Assembly (NCBI GenBank): GCA_938743325.2
Contig: OW568876.1
Location: 496,001-560,000 of the forward strand
Origin: Pycnococcus provasolii
Lineage: Eukaryota > Chlorophyta > Pseudoscourfieldiophyceae > Pseudoscourfieldiales > Pycnococcaceae
Direction: 5' to 3'
DNA: 64,000 nucleotides
The position numbers and the translations under genes are program-made. Under the pieces are notes generated by a model. That model searched no databases, was not told the origin of the DNA, and was given only the letters and a program-made list of their open reading frames with translations. Below are positions 17,401 to 25,203 of the stretch, one piece after another (the first letter of the stretch is position 1; each line of letters starts with the position of its first letter).

Positions 17401-20045
17401 GCACCATCTGCATACGAGTGGGTCTCCACTCTGGACCTGTCGTTGGAAGTGTGGTGGGTGATCTGCAGCCTCGGTATACTCTATTCGGGGACACGGTGAA
17501 TGTCGCATCCCGCATGGAGTCGACGTCGTTGGCGAAGATGGCGCAAGTGTCCAGTGCCACGTACCAGCGCCTCGTCGACTCTGGCGAAACCGGCGCATTC
17601 ACGCTGCAGCCGCGTGGCGAGACCACAGTTAAGGGAAAGGGTATGATGCACACATACTGGCTGCGCCCGGCGGGGCACCTCATGCTTCTCGGATGGCTTG
17701 AGGCGCTCGTTGAAAAACACGGGCTGGACATGGAGGATGTCAAGTCGATCCCAGAATCGTACATGCGTACCGCCGCTTCGGAGGAGGAGCTGCTCGCATG
17801 CACGAGGCTTCGGCACCTTGATGCCTTCAAGCTCGGAGCGCGTTACCTTGAGAAAGTTAGCATGATGGGAGGTGACCCGAGCGTGGCGCTTGGCACGATG
17901 CTGAGCGTGGATGTCGAACTGCTTGGCGCTGTTAGAACCTTGGAAGAGTTGCGTGCTGTCGTGAGGATTGCTGCGCAGGCTGCTGGACACGTTCCGCCGG
18001 AGGAGGTGGCGAAGAAGGGAGAGGATGCTGCGGCACATACGTCGGTGTCGTCCTCCTCTCCTCTGAAAAAGTCGAGCGCGACGAAGGCGGCGGAACCTGA
18101 TCATGTCACCACGATGTCCGCCAACGCCAAGCTTGCACAGGCGACGCTCTCCCATTTGCAAGAGCTCGTTGCAGAGAATCGCGTGTTTCTCACGCGCTTC
18201 TCCAACGTGCCGAGCCAGTTATTGGATCTCATATGCAAGCGTGAACATATGATGTGGCTTCTGTCAATGGCGCATGATGAATCTCAGCAGCAGCAGACGC
18301 TTGAATCGCCTTTGGCAAGCCAAAGGATGCAGCATGGCACCTTTGCGGAGGATACGACGCCATCACAAGAGCCTCAGTACGAACGACAGGGAAGCTTGAG
18401 TAGCACAAATACATACAGCCGCTCGTCAAGCCTGAGGATGAGTGGTACCGCGATGATGCTGAAATGGCTGGCAGTCTGCGTCTCTACTGAAGCGCTGTGG
18501 CGTTTTAGTACACACTACCACCATTACCACCCCGCCGATGCCGCCACAGCAGCAGCTACAGAGGCTGAGAACGTGGCAGAAACAATAAGCAGCGCAGACA
18601 AGCTTGACACACTACGTCGCGTTCCGCACTCGTTGTACACGATGGCAAATTCGCTCGAGCTGATGAAGCAGGTCGTACGAATGGAAGTGGAAGGCTCGCA
18701 TGCAGCGCTCGAGGCTTTTGACGAAGCGCTTGGAAGCGGACACGATGCATCGTCAGCACAGGATTTCCATCGCCTGCTGAATGAGTGTCCGTCCATCTTG
18801 CTGGATACTGCCGAATCTGGTGATGACGTACAAGCCTTGCTTTCGTGGATCAAGGCTTCGCCTGATTTGGTCAAGCTTCTCGGCGAAGCGTGCATATCAC
18901 AATTGACTGCCGCGATTGAGAAGAGGACCAGCGCATCTCTTCACGGCGGTAGGAGTTTTGCAAACCAAGTCACGCTGCCGCGACTGCGACATGTACCGCA
19001 TGTTGTGCTGACGCAGCTCAGGTCAACGGAGCACGTGATGAAAGTTCTGAGCTTGGAAAAAAGGTGCCTGGAATGCTTGGCTGAGCTTTTCATGGATGAC
19101 GAGAAGAAGAAGGGCAGAGAGGATTATCTTCATCATCGTAATGATGAACGAGACGACGAGAGTCGTACGAAAGCAGAGACAGTGGTGGTTGCTTCGGACG
19201 ACGACGAGGTGACGCCCGTGCAAGATAGGCGCAGCCGTGTTCCCGCGGCGCCATCACCAACCAGTTCCGAAGCGCACGCGAAGCACCAGGTGGTGCTGAC
19301 GCGCCTCGTGCTCTCTCCGAAGCCCCTGCTTGACGCCTGCAAGACGACGGGTGATCTTCACACGGTGCTTCACGAGTGGCTCGAGCCCGTGGGAGAAGGA
19401 GGTGGGCGGAGGCGGGACGCCAGGCGCGCGTTTAATGAAGACGATGAGTATGAGGATGAGCTTCAGCGTGACCAGAGCAGCAAGAAACCCAATGTGGCGC
19501 TTGTCAAGGTGCTTTCGAGAATCGTCTCCTCCGACGCGTCGCGTTTCGTGGCGTGCCGCGCCGTTCCCACGGCGCTGCTTCAAACTACCGGCGGTGATGA
19601 CGAGGTGAACGTTCTCGTTGAGCTTGCGTGCGTGAATGCTGATGTTATGCCTTGGCTTGCCGAATTTGTGGGCAGCGGGGAGTACACGCTGAACGACGCC
19701 GTGATGCTCCCACGGAATTTGTTTGCGCACATCAAGACACGCGAGCAGCTTGCTTGGACGCTTGGCATAAGGAGCAGCACGTCTGCGGCATACAACGTCG
19801 GAGGAGTCTCAAGTAGTCACTTCAACGACGTTGCCGTGAGCCGGAGTATCTCGACGAACGCGGTGCTTCAGACCGCCGCGACGAGGAGGCTGATGACGAA
19901 GAAGTCGAAGCTGCTCGAGGAGCTCGCGAGGCTTGAGCAGAAGCTCGACGAGCAGAGCAGCATCGGAAGTGAGAAATCAGTGTCGGCAGCGGCGGCGGCA
20001 GCGGCGGCTGGGGCTGTGCCTGAGGCGAGTAACCAGGAGGAGTAG
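11469..20045 (+). CDS. receptor-type nucleotide cyclase: dual PBP ectodomain, TM, protein kinase, class III cyclase
   Basis: The start is the ATG at 11469 (gttgccATGGcg), giving 2858 aa without introns. A hydrophobic segment at residues 25-45 is a signal sequence or anchor. A degenerate periplasmic-binding-protein-like region (about 210-570) is followed by a Cys-rich spacer (about 575-765) and a clear Peripla_BP/ANF-receptor domain (about 808-1130, opening IIIGQSCALTGPTSALG). A membrane helix lies near 1230-1257. The kinase (about 1273-1838) has GEGAQGTTW, VVIK, HQDLKSHN, DFG and APE, so the catalytic Lys and Asp are kept; two long basic/acidic inserts interrupt its N-lobe. The cyclase (about 1856-2071) has FSDIVGY, ETIGDAYMV and DTVNVASRMES, with both metal Asps and the Glu typical of guanylate cyclases. 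Thr replaces the Cys usual in animal guanylate cyclases (PRYTLFGDT), so GTP preference is likely but unproven. The last 750 residues hold a repeat of unknown kind. Plasma-membrane ligand sensing is inferred. Confidence 0.9.
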   Translation: MAVAWRAACNNNSTINPRRATTTSMVAVLLLLTTILLMSFKGLLCDAQQQQEQPSPPQPSSSYTTTPPLPPSTDDDDQQEEVNLTTEAAKVSSPPPPMQISCDASKLSRFVYPADAEDQQNSSKLCSSFLLVQTTTTTTTTPFNSFATGLRAAFHKASSSASMLCLTLHICTLEEEEKSDNNQNNTQQTLDLSSFVGLFASDELATIKTARLWNHSSSSSSSSSHHHHLPLIGPATGLNSLRTKDPFIRNVVNVRVGIKEEIAALTEALFEAHESENTATNDDNNSLDDGRRRSSTNRGGGGEDEEVGLLRNEDVIGFESIGAIVAHHFPSSEDVISAAEEQMRARLHPDLSVIQEWPWNASEDEIQRVFEAVFKPSGPDQNKPVPRALFLHGSAKNVAHFAKLASDFDTTTTTRTRRHLEASDHDHASRVLLVTSATGAYELNRELARVFATEPMWGGSTTANNSAVTTSTAEFAASSATTAEIHTISVAISQVLPTMALASGVASDSGPAAELVDEFRDAMKRSPPLSSESTHHSSPSDTAFEGYVVGTLTTQLLVDATRSMREAYKIAQDCACTGINTGINETIFGRGYGTSCAAWEVRQQDAASGLLLPLDLDKCEALWGPDAPLTNTSVPLGGWCCQQWCYVSRSCPGARLSSSSPESMLFYSYSPTDCPSTPARECLARYAASENNVDAFLGTEDASSLEKELANDDDGKGIKIAAINSLRAAMLDSLYNQGIWEVGGKFRLGPYGDTCFQPGTGCYCNSGLHSVYMLHSHEPGIMHGAHTTPTGSPVLTFGGCRLNTVAPDPIIIGQSCALTGPTSALGLGMNTGMQIGVDEIDALGGVAGTFLNLAAVDDGYEPNRAADNVPVLLEEKGAALLAGFVGTPTSKAVVEWLEANNRTDVPFIAPFTGAGLLRMGQRSIINIRASYGDETAAMVMHFVGDLGMRRIAIFAQEDSFGRAGYDGLVAALQLTKVPLYAEGWYIRNTVDVAAGVDAILGSYDADPVPEPPQLIVMIGAYKPLAAFVTAVRARVQKTGSNVPVFTTVSFVGTAAFSAALATPENRENVWITQVVPNPNGQGDFARRYRAALRLFDPNLEPDFVSYEGYIAMRFIDAVLMRMGEVYRHGLDSREFVRDLRKKFLDTVYEPPGIFILDQQNLVIGPYFEEEPGYWCNQGLRTVWLTKLNPSNGEALYGVDGVTPFQYSTCGYDALSRLEEEQINFDVGRILGIIAAVILPLLFICCLISALLVRRYVRHREAKAIMETWHIEYDDLTFLHPLGEGAQGTTWYGRYSGTEVVIKQIDAPPKSQRIGEGRRSLHSKRTPPSPRPSSLESSSPKDSAEEAAAGTVVKASLPAAMPLTMRSISKGIVARLRMQPQQCKPMHVSQLPRSIRESRSDCADMTHALTFTSEDDAAVAAAAAATAHHDDNGDDDGHPSSLSTGMAEAEVNTETVAATKNDENNGLPSALRRGGSQITRNSDGSQNDVDGTRDAFKRSVSLSQQYDSVEFASLSQRKNTIRRGFTSIFNSSSSRGKTVDREFNVLHRLRHPNIRLFMGAYLGVASQKRKKKRESCKEKKKKKTSKFNEIFAMMTRRRERKTGSDASDVEDVEGGGGNGDDGDYNECQENEEKERLHPRSSILIVSEYMTRGNLHDILSNPTLELDWEMRLSFCRDMARGLMYLHSQEPPVLHQDLKSHNMLVDDRWNVKVGDFGHSAVLNEVLGSSVTGTPLWTAPEVLSGKPNTQASDVYGLGIVFWEVLSRRDPYDDETTSRDDIIQQIIAGVRPRMPAAGGEGGVVVPESMTKLIMTCWSSDPESRPTMMEVSKMLDSMVSSNELTLGGRMRSSSTGVSSGAKLLVNRMLPARIARALEDGQPVQPEHFDDVTILFSDIVGYTAISSSLPPGEVMDMLNRLYTAFDALTTRHGLFKVETIGDAYMVVGGCPEAQPDHAVRIARMALDMLETAATIPVSNMSDDFGTICIRVGLHSGPVVGSVVGDLQPRYTLFGDTVNVASRMESTSLAKMAQVSSATYQRLVDSGETGAFTLQPRGETTVKGKGMMHTYWLRPAGHLMLLGWLEALVEKHGLDMEDVKSIPESYMRTAASEEELLACTRLRHLDAFKLGARYLEKVSMMGGDPSVALGTMLSVDVELLGAVRTLEELRAVVRIAAQAAGHVPPEEVAKKGEDAAAHTSVSSSSPLKKSSATKAAEPDHVTTMSANAKLAQATLSHLQELVAENRVFLTRFSNVPSQLLDLICKREHMMWLLSMAHDESQQQQTLESPLASQRMQHGTFAEDTTPSQEPQYERQGSLSSTNTYSRSSSLRMSGTAMMLKWLAVCVSTEALWRFSTHYHHYHPADAATAAATEAENVAETISSADKLDTLRRVPHSLYTMANSLELMKQVVRMEVEGSHAALEAFDEALGSGHDASSAQDFHRLLNECPSILLDTAESGDDVQALLSWIKASPDLVKLLGEACISQLTAAIEKRTSASLHGGRSFANQVTLPRLRHVPHVVLTQLRSTEHVMKVLSLEKRCLECLAELFMDDEKKKGREDYLHHRNDERDDESRTKAETVVVASDDDEVTPVQDRRSRVPAAPSPTSSEAHAKHQVVLTRLVLSPKPLLDACKTTGDLHTVLHEWLEPVGEGGGRRRDARRAFNEDDEYEDELQRDQSSKKPNVALVKVLSRIVSSDASRFVACRAVPTALLQTTGGDDEVNVLVELACVNADVMPWLAEFVGSGEYTLNDAVMLPRNLFAHIKTREQLAWTLGIRSSTSAAYNVGGVSSSHFNDVAVSRSISTNAVLQTAATRRLMTKKSKLLEELARLEQKLDEQSSIGSEKSVSAAAAAAAAGAVPEASNQEE

Positions 20046-20657
20046 AGGAGAGAGGCTAGTACTACTTGTAAGAATTTTAAATTGGCTCGCTCGCAGTGAC
20101 CTCCTAAGGTAGGAGACCACGGGTCCCAATCACCCACCTCAACAATCCGAGATCATCCGACGCGCGAGGCAAGACAAGTCACACGGGAAGTACCAAATAG
20201 GGTGGAAAGCATAACCCCCTCTCCACTCTCCACAACGGGGCGTTAGGTCGGCGGAGAACAACGGGGCGATAGGTCGGCCGTCGGCGGCGACGTGTCACGG
20301 TGTCAGTTCGGGGATATAGTTCGGGTTTAGCAGAAGTACGCGCACTTAGGTCGTGTCTCGTAGAAACAGTGAAACACTCTCCTGATATAACGGGCGATTT
20401 AACCTTAGTCTGCACCACTAACTGCCCCACTAGACTAATTTTTGGTCGGCAAGCCCCCGACCACTTTGGGGACCCGCACTTGGTCTTGCACCACTCGGAC
20501 CATGCTAAACCTCAATTCTTCCCTTCTCAGGCCCAGCCTTTAAAGGACTGGGCGCCCTTCCTTCCGCCAAAGGGTAACGCCCCATTGGCGTGACTGCCTG
20601 CTACATGCCTGAGCCGCACGTGGCGTCCTCGCTCGCGTTCGTCCAGAACATATCACT
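20046..20657. other. intergenic
   Basis: No supportable gene. There is a short imperfect duplication of caacggggcg(t/a)taggtcgg near 20234-20280, and pyrimidine-rich sequence before the F-box start. Confidence 0.5.
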
Positions 20658-22376
20658 ATGGCTACTGCAGTGGTGACGCCCTCCTCGCTCGCGTCTCTGC
20701 TGGACTTCAGGGGTGACGTTGGTTGGTGTGGGTCATCATTCGTTGACCTGCCGTCCGTGCTCCTCCTACGCGTCGCAACCTTACTCGACGACGCGTCGCT
20801 CGCATCACTCAGCGCGACATGTACGCAGCTACGCGCACTCTTAACGGGAAATAACGTCGACAAAACCTTCGCCGGGCAACAATCCGACGAACGCGCAAAA
20901 GGACAAGGTGACGACGTGCAGGCCATGTGCGCAGCTCTCTGGCGCCGACGATTCGTAAGGGCGGTTGTCGGCGTGCGCAATGAAGACGACGAGTGCGCGT
21001 ACGACGAGGAGACGGCTGTCAGAAGACTCCACGACACATTCATACCCGCCAACTGGAAAGGGCCGCCGTGGCCTCGAGTTGCCGCGAGAGACACGCAAAA
21101 TAACAAGGAGTGGGTGTGGCGACCGTCACCTCTGCTTGTCGCGGAAGCTCCGTCGTGGCGGCTCCGATACGCCGCGCTGCGGCGTGCGGACGTTTCGAGA
21201 GGAGCTCATCACACGCCCATTTTGTGCTTCGAGTGGACGACGCAAGACGCAGACGTGGAAACGGAGGTGTCTGCACCGGCTCCCGAACAGAATGAACAGC
21301 AAGTGACGGCGGCAACCGAGAGTGTCAAGCCGAAACTAATCTTAGGCAACGACGCGCTAAAATTGCTGCTTCAAAGTCACACGGAAACGTCAATGGGTGT
21401 TCAGCGCTGCTCACCGGCAATTGCCGCTTCCCTTGACCTCGAGATTTACGCGAATGAGCCTTGGCATCCACACGGTAAGGCGACGTGCGCGCCGAGTGAC
21501 GCCGAGTGCTTGTCGCGTGCAAACGAGCGGTGGGCGGATGCCGTGGAGGTACCGCCGACGCCTTGCACCGCGATTGGATGCAAGCGCTGTGCGGTTCGAC
21601 GTATGTGCCGTTGTGCGCAGCATCCACCGCCGCCAGAGTGGTTGGCATTCCACGGTTCTGCTGCCGGTCCTGCCACATCGTTCGAGGCGACGCTGGCTTG
21701 CGGCTGTCCGTGCCAGGACCCGTCGGGGCTTACGGATGCGCGAGCCTGCGTGAGACACGGCGATTGGATACGCCTCAAGGCATCCGCACCACCTCGCGTT
21801 CATCTTAGGTGCTTGTCTCATGGCATTGTGCACTTACACATCTCGGAGGATTGGCCTGCGCACGTTGCGGTGGGTGAGGTGGGTGGTCGAATCTGGCTCG
21901 GTGATGCCACTGCCAGGCGTCGTGGTGGTGTTGGTGCGGCAGATTACCCTGAACCTCAAACAGTGCGCGTTGACTGGGTGCGCAGCGGCGCCGCTCGTAG
22001 GTTTGACTTTGACCTTAGTGTTGTGGCCAACTTCATGCGATGGGCACTTCCTCCCATACGTTGGCCGCCACGCGGCGATGCTGCAAACGACGTCGTTCAG
22101 CTTCGCGTGCAGGTTGTGGAGGACCCCCTGTATCCTCACCGCCTGCGCGTACTTGCATCACCTGACGTGCCTGCGCATGCGGGCGCGCGCCTCGTGCTCC
22201 CCGCTCTGGCGCTGGCGGCGTCACCCGAGGTTCAGCGGCGGCGTTCCGCCGAGAGTGCTGAAACGCGCCGCAACCTCACGGAACCTGCCGAGCGCGATCT
22301 GACGTCTCTTCTCGCCGACATGGCGCTGCGTACACCAGACAACGCAGGTTGCCACGTTCTTTACGGTAGCACATGA
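20658..22376 (+). CDS. F-box protein of unknown target
   Basis: The 572-aa product starts at an ATG at 20658. Residues about 26-60 (DLPSVLLLRVATLLDDASLA, then LSATCTQLRALL) form an F-box, the Skp1-binding motif of SCF ubiquitin ligases. The rest carries no LRR, Kelch or WD repeats that I recognise. A Cys-rich patch around residues 300-370 (CTAIGCKRCAVRRMCRC and CGCPCQDP) might bind zinc. The C-terminal part is rich in His, Trp and Arg. It lies alone on the plus strand after the receptor cyclase gene. F-box assignment is fair; substrate and role are unknown. Confidence 0.7.
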   Translation: MATAVVTPSSLASLLDFRGDVGWCGSSFVDLPSVLLLRVATLLDDASLASLSATCTQLRALLTGNNVDKTFAGQQSDERAKGQGDDVQAMCAALWRRRFVRAVVGVRNEDDECAYDEETAVRRLHDTFIPANWKGPPWPRVAARDTQNNKEWVWRPSPLLVAEAPSWRLRYAALRRADVSRGAHHTPILCFEWTTQDADVETEVSAPAPEQNEQQVTAATESVKPKLILGNDALKLLLQSHTETSMGVQRCSPAIAASLDLEIYANEPWHPHGKATCAPSDAECLSRANERWADAVEVPPTPCTAIGCKRCAVRRMCRCAQHPPPPEWLAFHGSAAGPATSFEATLACGCPCQDPSGLTDARACVRHGDWIRLKASAPPRVHLRCLSHGIVHLHISEDWPAHVAVGEVGGRIWLGDATARRRGGVGAADYPEPQTVRVDWVRSGAARRFDFDLSVVANFMRWALPPIRWPPRGDAANDVVQLRVQVVEDPLYPHRLRVLASPDVPAHAGARLVLPALALAASPEVQRRRSAESAETRRNLTEPAERDLTSLLADMALRTPDNAGCHVLYGST

Positions 22377-23296
22377 AGCTTTGATTACTATTGATCATTC
22401 GGTAATGCAATGTACTTTTACTTCGTCCAACGACATTCACCATCCAGCCCATTCCATGGCGCCATTTCCCGGCGCGTTGGTGTGATAGCTCTCCGGTCGC
22501 GCTTGATGTCGTTGCCTGTACGCATCGCACAGGCTGGCCTTACAAGGAGCTTAGACCGTATTGTGGCTGAGTTTGGTTCCCGTAAAAGTTCTAAGGTAGT
22601 TGGAATCACATTATGATGATACATTGCCGCAAGGTATTATAAATCACTTCTCGTCACTTCACTTCACCGTTTGGTAGCCTACGATGATATCCATAGTAAA
22701 GTTGATCATCATCCATTTATTGTTCTCCTCGATTCACACACAAAGAGTGGAAGAAGTGGATATCGCGAACTCGAGATTCGAGAAAGGACAGGCCACGTGG
22801 CTGATGCGAAGGTGCCTAGGTGCCTGAAAGACTTACTCTCCGGACAGGGATAGGCTTCTCTGGACAGTTCTCCGGCCGGCTTCCTGATGGGAGACCTCAC
22901 TCACGGGTCCATGAGAGGGGAGAGGGATGCATATTGTGATTGCTTGATGTGGATTGATGTGATCCCATTGTGATCGGAAGGCCCATCATGATCATTCCCA
23001 CCCTTGATGTGATCTGCAATCTCGTGAAAGCAATCTCCACTTCTCCAGATGCGTCGGAGAAAACCATTCAACGCGTCGGACTCGTCTACAAGGAGAGCCT
23101 CTGAGAGGAATCAGGAATGCGAACGTGGCAGCCGGCCCCAGTGGGAGTCACAATTAGGGGCGGAATTTGCGCAGCAGCGCCGGCCGTCTTTTGTCTTTTT
23201 TCCCCGGCCGGCCCTTTTCTCTCTTTTCCGGCCCTACGCGCACGGGTATCACTTTTCACAACTACAACTGCAGGGTAGTACTACCCTACAGCGTTG
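22377..23296. other. intergenic
   Basis: About 900 bases with no supportable gene. A stretch near 22940-23010 repeats the phrase ttgatgtga and gtgatc several times. The last 100 bases before the next gene are pyrimidine-rich and end in the 5' flank of a secretory-protein start. Confidence 0.45.
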
Positions 23297-24637
23297 ATGT
23301 CGCTCACTCGTGTTGCTTTGTTGAGTTTTCTCATTCTCATGGGGCACAATGTTCTCATGGTGCAAACGCGCACGCTCGGACTGCGCACGCCTCTCTCGAC
23401 GGTGAATGTGGAAAATGTGGTGGAAAATGTGAAGCACGAGCTTGCCCAGGAGGTGGAGGAAAAACTCGCCGAATCGGAGAATCCGGCCGAAGTGCTTTCG
23501 CTGCCGTCTGAGATCAAGAAAGACGGCATGCACGTCGTTAACGAACGCGTGAAGTGTGCCGTGGCGCGCAAGAAGCTTGCGGAGGCGTGCAAGGAGAAAT
23601 TCGAAAAACTTACTGAAATGTACAAGCAGGGCAAACTCAAGCCCCGCGAATTCAAGGCTGACGTCGTAAAGACGAAGGAGGCGTGCAAGGCCAAGGCGGA
23701 GGCGCTCACGGCGAAATGTGGTGGAGGCAAGAAAAAGAAACGCGAAGAATGCCGAGAAATCTTCACGGCGTGCAAGGCCAAGATGGAAAAGTACAACTGC
23801 CCCAAGCCGGCGCACGACAAGAAGGAGGAGGACGTATCGTCCGTCTGCCGCGAAATTTTTACCGGATGCAAGGAAGCGTTCAAGAAGGAAGGCTGCAAGC
23901 TGCCTAAAGGACACCACGGCCACCATCACCCAGATGAGCACCACGGCGATGACCATTACGGTGATGAGCACCATCACGGTGACGAGCACCACGGCCACCA
24001 CCACCACGAGGAGGGCGAGGCGATGGATCTGAAGGAGGCTGAGCTGCGCAGTGTCGAGAAGAACGACGGCGAGACTTATGCCGATGCTGAACCTGGTCGA
24101 GCGGATGAGGAAGCCATCGATGATGAGGATGATGAGGTGGAAGGCCATCAGGATGACGAGGAACACGATCTTCTTGACGAAGATGATGTGGATGATGATG
24201 ATGACGACGATGAGGAGACTGACGGCGAGAAGGCTGAGGAGGATGACGGGGACGAGACTGACGGCGAGGAGGAGGAGGAGGAGGAGGAGACTGACGGCGA
24301 GAAGGCTGAGGAGGAGGAGGAGGAGACTGACGGCGAGGAGGAGGATGACGAGGAGGAGACTGACGGCGAGAAGGCTGAGGAGGATGCTGCCGAGGAGGAG
24401 GAGGAGGAGGAGGAGGCTGCCGAGGAGCAGGCTGAGGAGGAGATTGACGGCGAGGAGGATGCTGCCGAGGAGGAGGAAGACGCTGCCGAGGAGGAGGAAG
24501 ACGCTGCTGAGGAAGCTGCGGACGTGGCCGAGGAAGTGGCCGAGGAAGCTGAAGACCACGCAGATGACCACGCAGATGAAGCTGTAGAGGCTGAGGCTGC
24601 TGGAGGCTTGGTTGCACCTAAGGAGATCAAGGCGTAG
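23297..24637 (+). CDS. secreted or lumenal His-rich, acidic repeat protein with paired Cys motifs
   Basis: The start is the ATG at 23297 (446 aa). The first about 24 residues (LTRVALLSFLILMGHNVLM) form a signal peptide. Residues about 70-205 are charged and helical with regularly spaced Cys; CREIFTACKAKMEKYNC and CREIFTGCKEAFKKEGC are two copies of a C-x6-C-x8-C unit, probably disulfide-bonded. Residues about 205-240 are a His/Asp cluster (GHHGHHHPDEHHGDDHYGDE), and the remaining 200 residues are Asp/Glu runs with a repeated ETDGEKAEE unit. The arrangement recalls histidine-rich Ca/Zn-binding lumenal proteins such as HRC in composition only. Metal buffering in the secretory pathway or cell wall is an inference. 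It ends just before an AT-rich 3' region. Confidence 0.7.
   Translation: MSLTRVALLSFLILMGHNVLMVQTRTLGLRTPLSTVNVENVVENVKHELAQEVEEKLAESENPAEVLSLPSEIKKDGMHVVNERVKCAVARKKLAEACKEKFEKLTEMYKQGKLKPREFKADVVKTKEACKAKAEALTAKCGGGKKKKREECREIFTACKAKMEKYNCPKPAHDKKEEDVSSVCREIFTGCKEAFKKEGCKLPKGHHGHHHPDEHHGDDHYGDEHHHGDEHHGHHHHEEGEAMDLKEAELRSVEKNDGETYADAEPGRADEEAIDDEDDEVEGHQDDEEHDLLDEDDVDDDDDDDEETDGEKAEEDDGDETDGEEEEEEEETDGEKAEEEEEETDGEEEDDEEETDGEKAEEDAAEEEEEEEEAAEEQAEEEIDGEEDAAEEEEDAAEEEEDAAEEAADVAEEVAEEAEDHADDHADEAVEAEAAGGLVAPKEIKA
24214..24400 (+). repeat. coding minisatellite of the ETDGEKAEE unit
   Basis: The phrase gagactgacggcgagaaggct recurs with variable GAG/GAC spacers, encoding Glu-rich units within the acidic tail of the secreted protein. 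Unit number is likely to vary between strains. Confidence 0.8.
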
Positions 24638-25203
24638 GAAGCCTACAAATCCAGGAATTTTGACAACTTTTTTGTGCGCAAGAATACCAGGGTGTGGGCA
24701 AGCTTTAGCTTGAACCGTGTCTTTGGCGTGTTTGTGCTTTTTTTGTGCGTGTTTGTGCCATAATCGAGTTCAAGTAGGTGTGCGGGTGAAAGCAGGAGAT
24801 GGCCAAGCCAATAAACGTTCCATGGAGAAGCTTGCGAATAACACCTTTTTTGTGTGTAAATGAAACCAAAAACAATTAACGCAACGAACGAACACTGCGG
24901 ACTTCTAGAGATTGTTTGTTCGCCGAGCTCCATACGCTCTCGCGCGACGGTGGCGGCTCCTCCATATTCACGTAGATCTCGGTGCTCCACTCGTTCGACT
25001 TGAGCGTACTCTAGCTAAAATGCGCATTACGCCAACGAAAGCGCCCTGATAGAGTGATACAACATTCGAAGTCACCTACGCAGTGTACACAACGCGGTGC
25101 TGAATGGCACCGGTGAATGGGCTGGATGTGAAGTTAATGGTGTGAATGGACGACCGCTAGACAGAGTAAAGTACACTTCATTAATGAATGAGCGATCTTA
25201 GAA
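24638..25203. other. intergenic between convergent genes
   Basis: AT-rich sequence between the stops of the His-rich gene and the PAP/fibrillin gene, with repeated tttttgtgcg-type phrases near 24668-24750. No gene seen. Confidence 0.5.

Noticed and set aside
23249-24571. Long minus-strand open frame opposite the His/acid-rich gene, reading as Leu/Val-rich
   Set aside because: It is the antisense of Glu/Asp/His repeats, which become Leu/Val/Ser runs; the plus strand has a signal peptide and Cys motifs.
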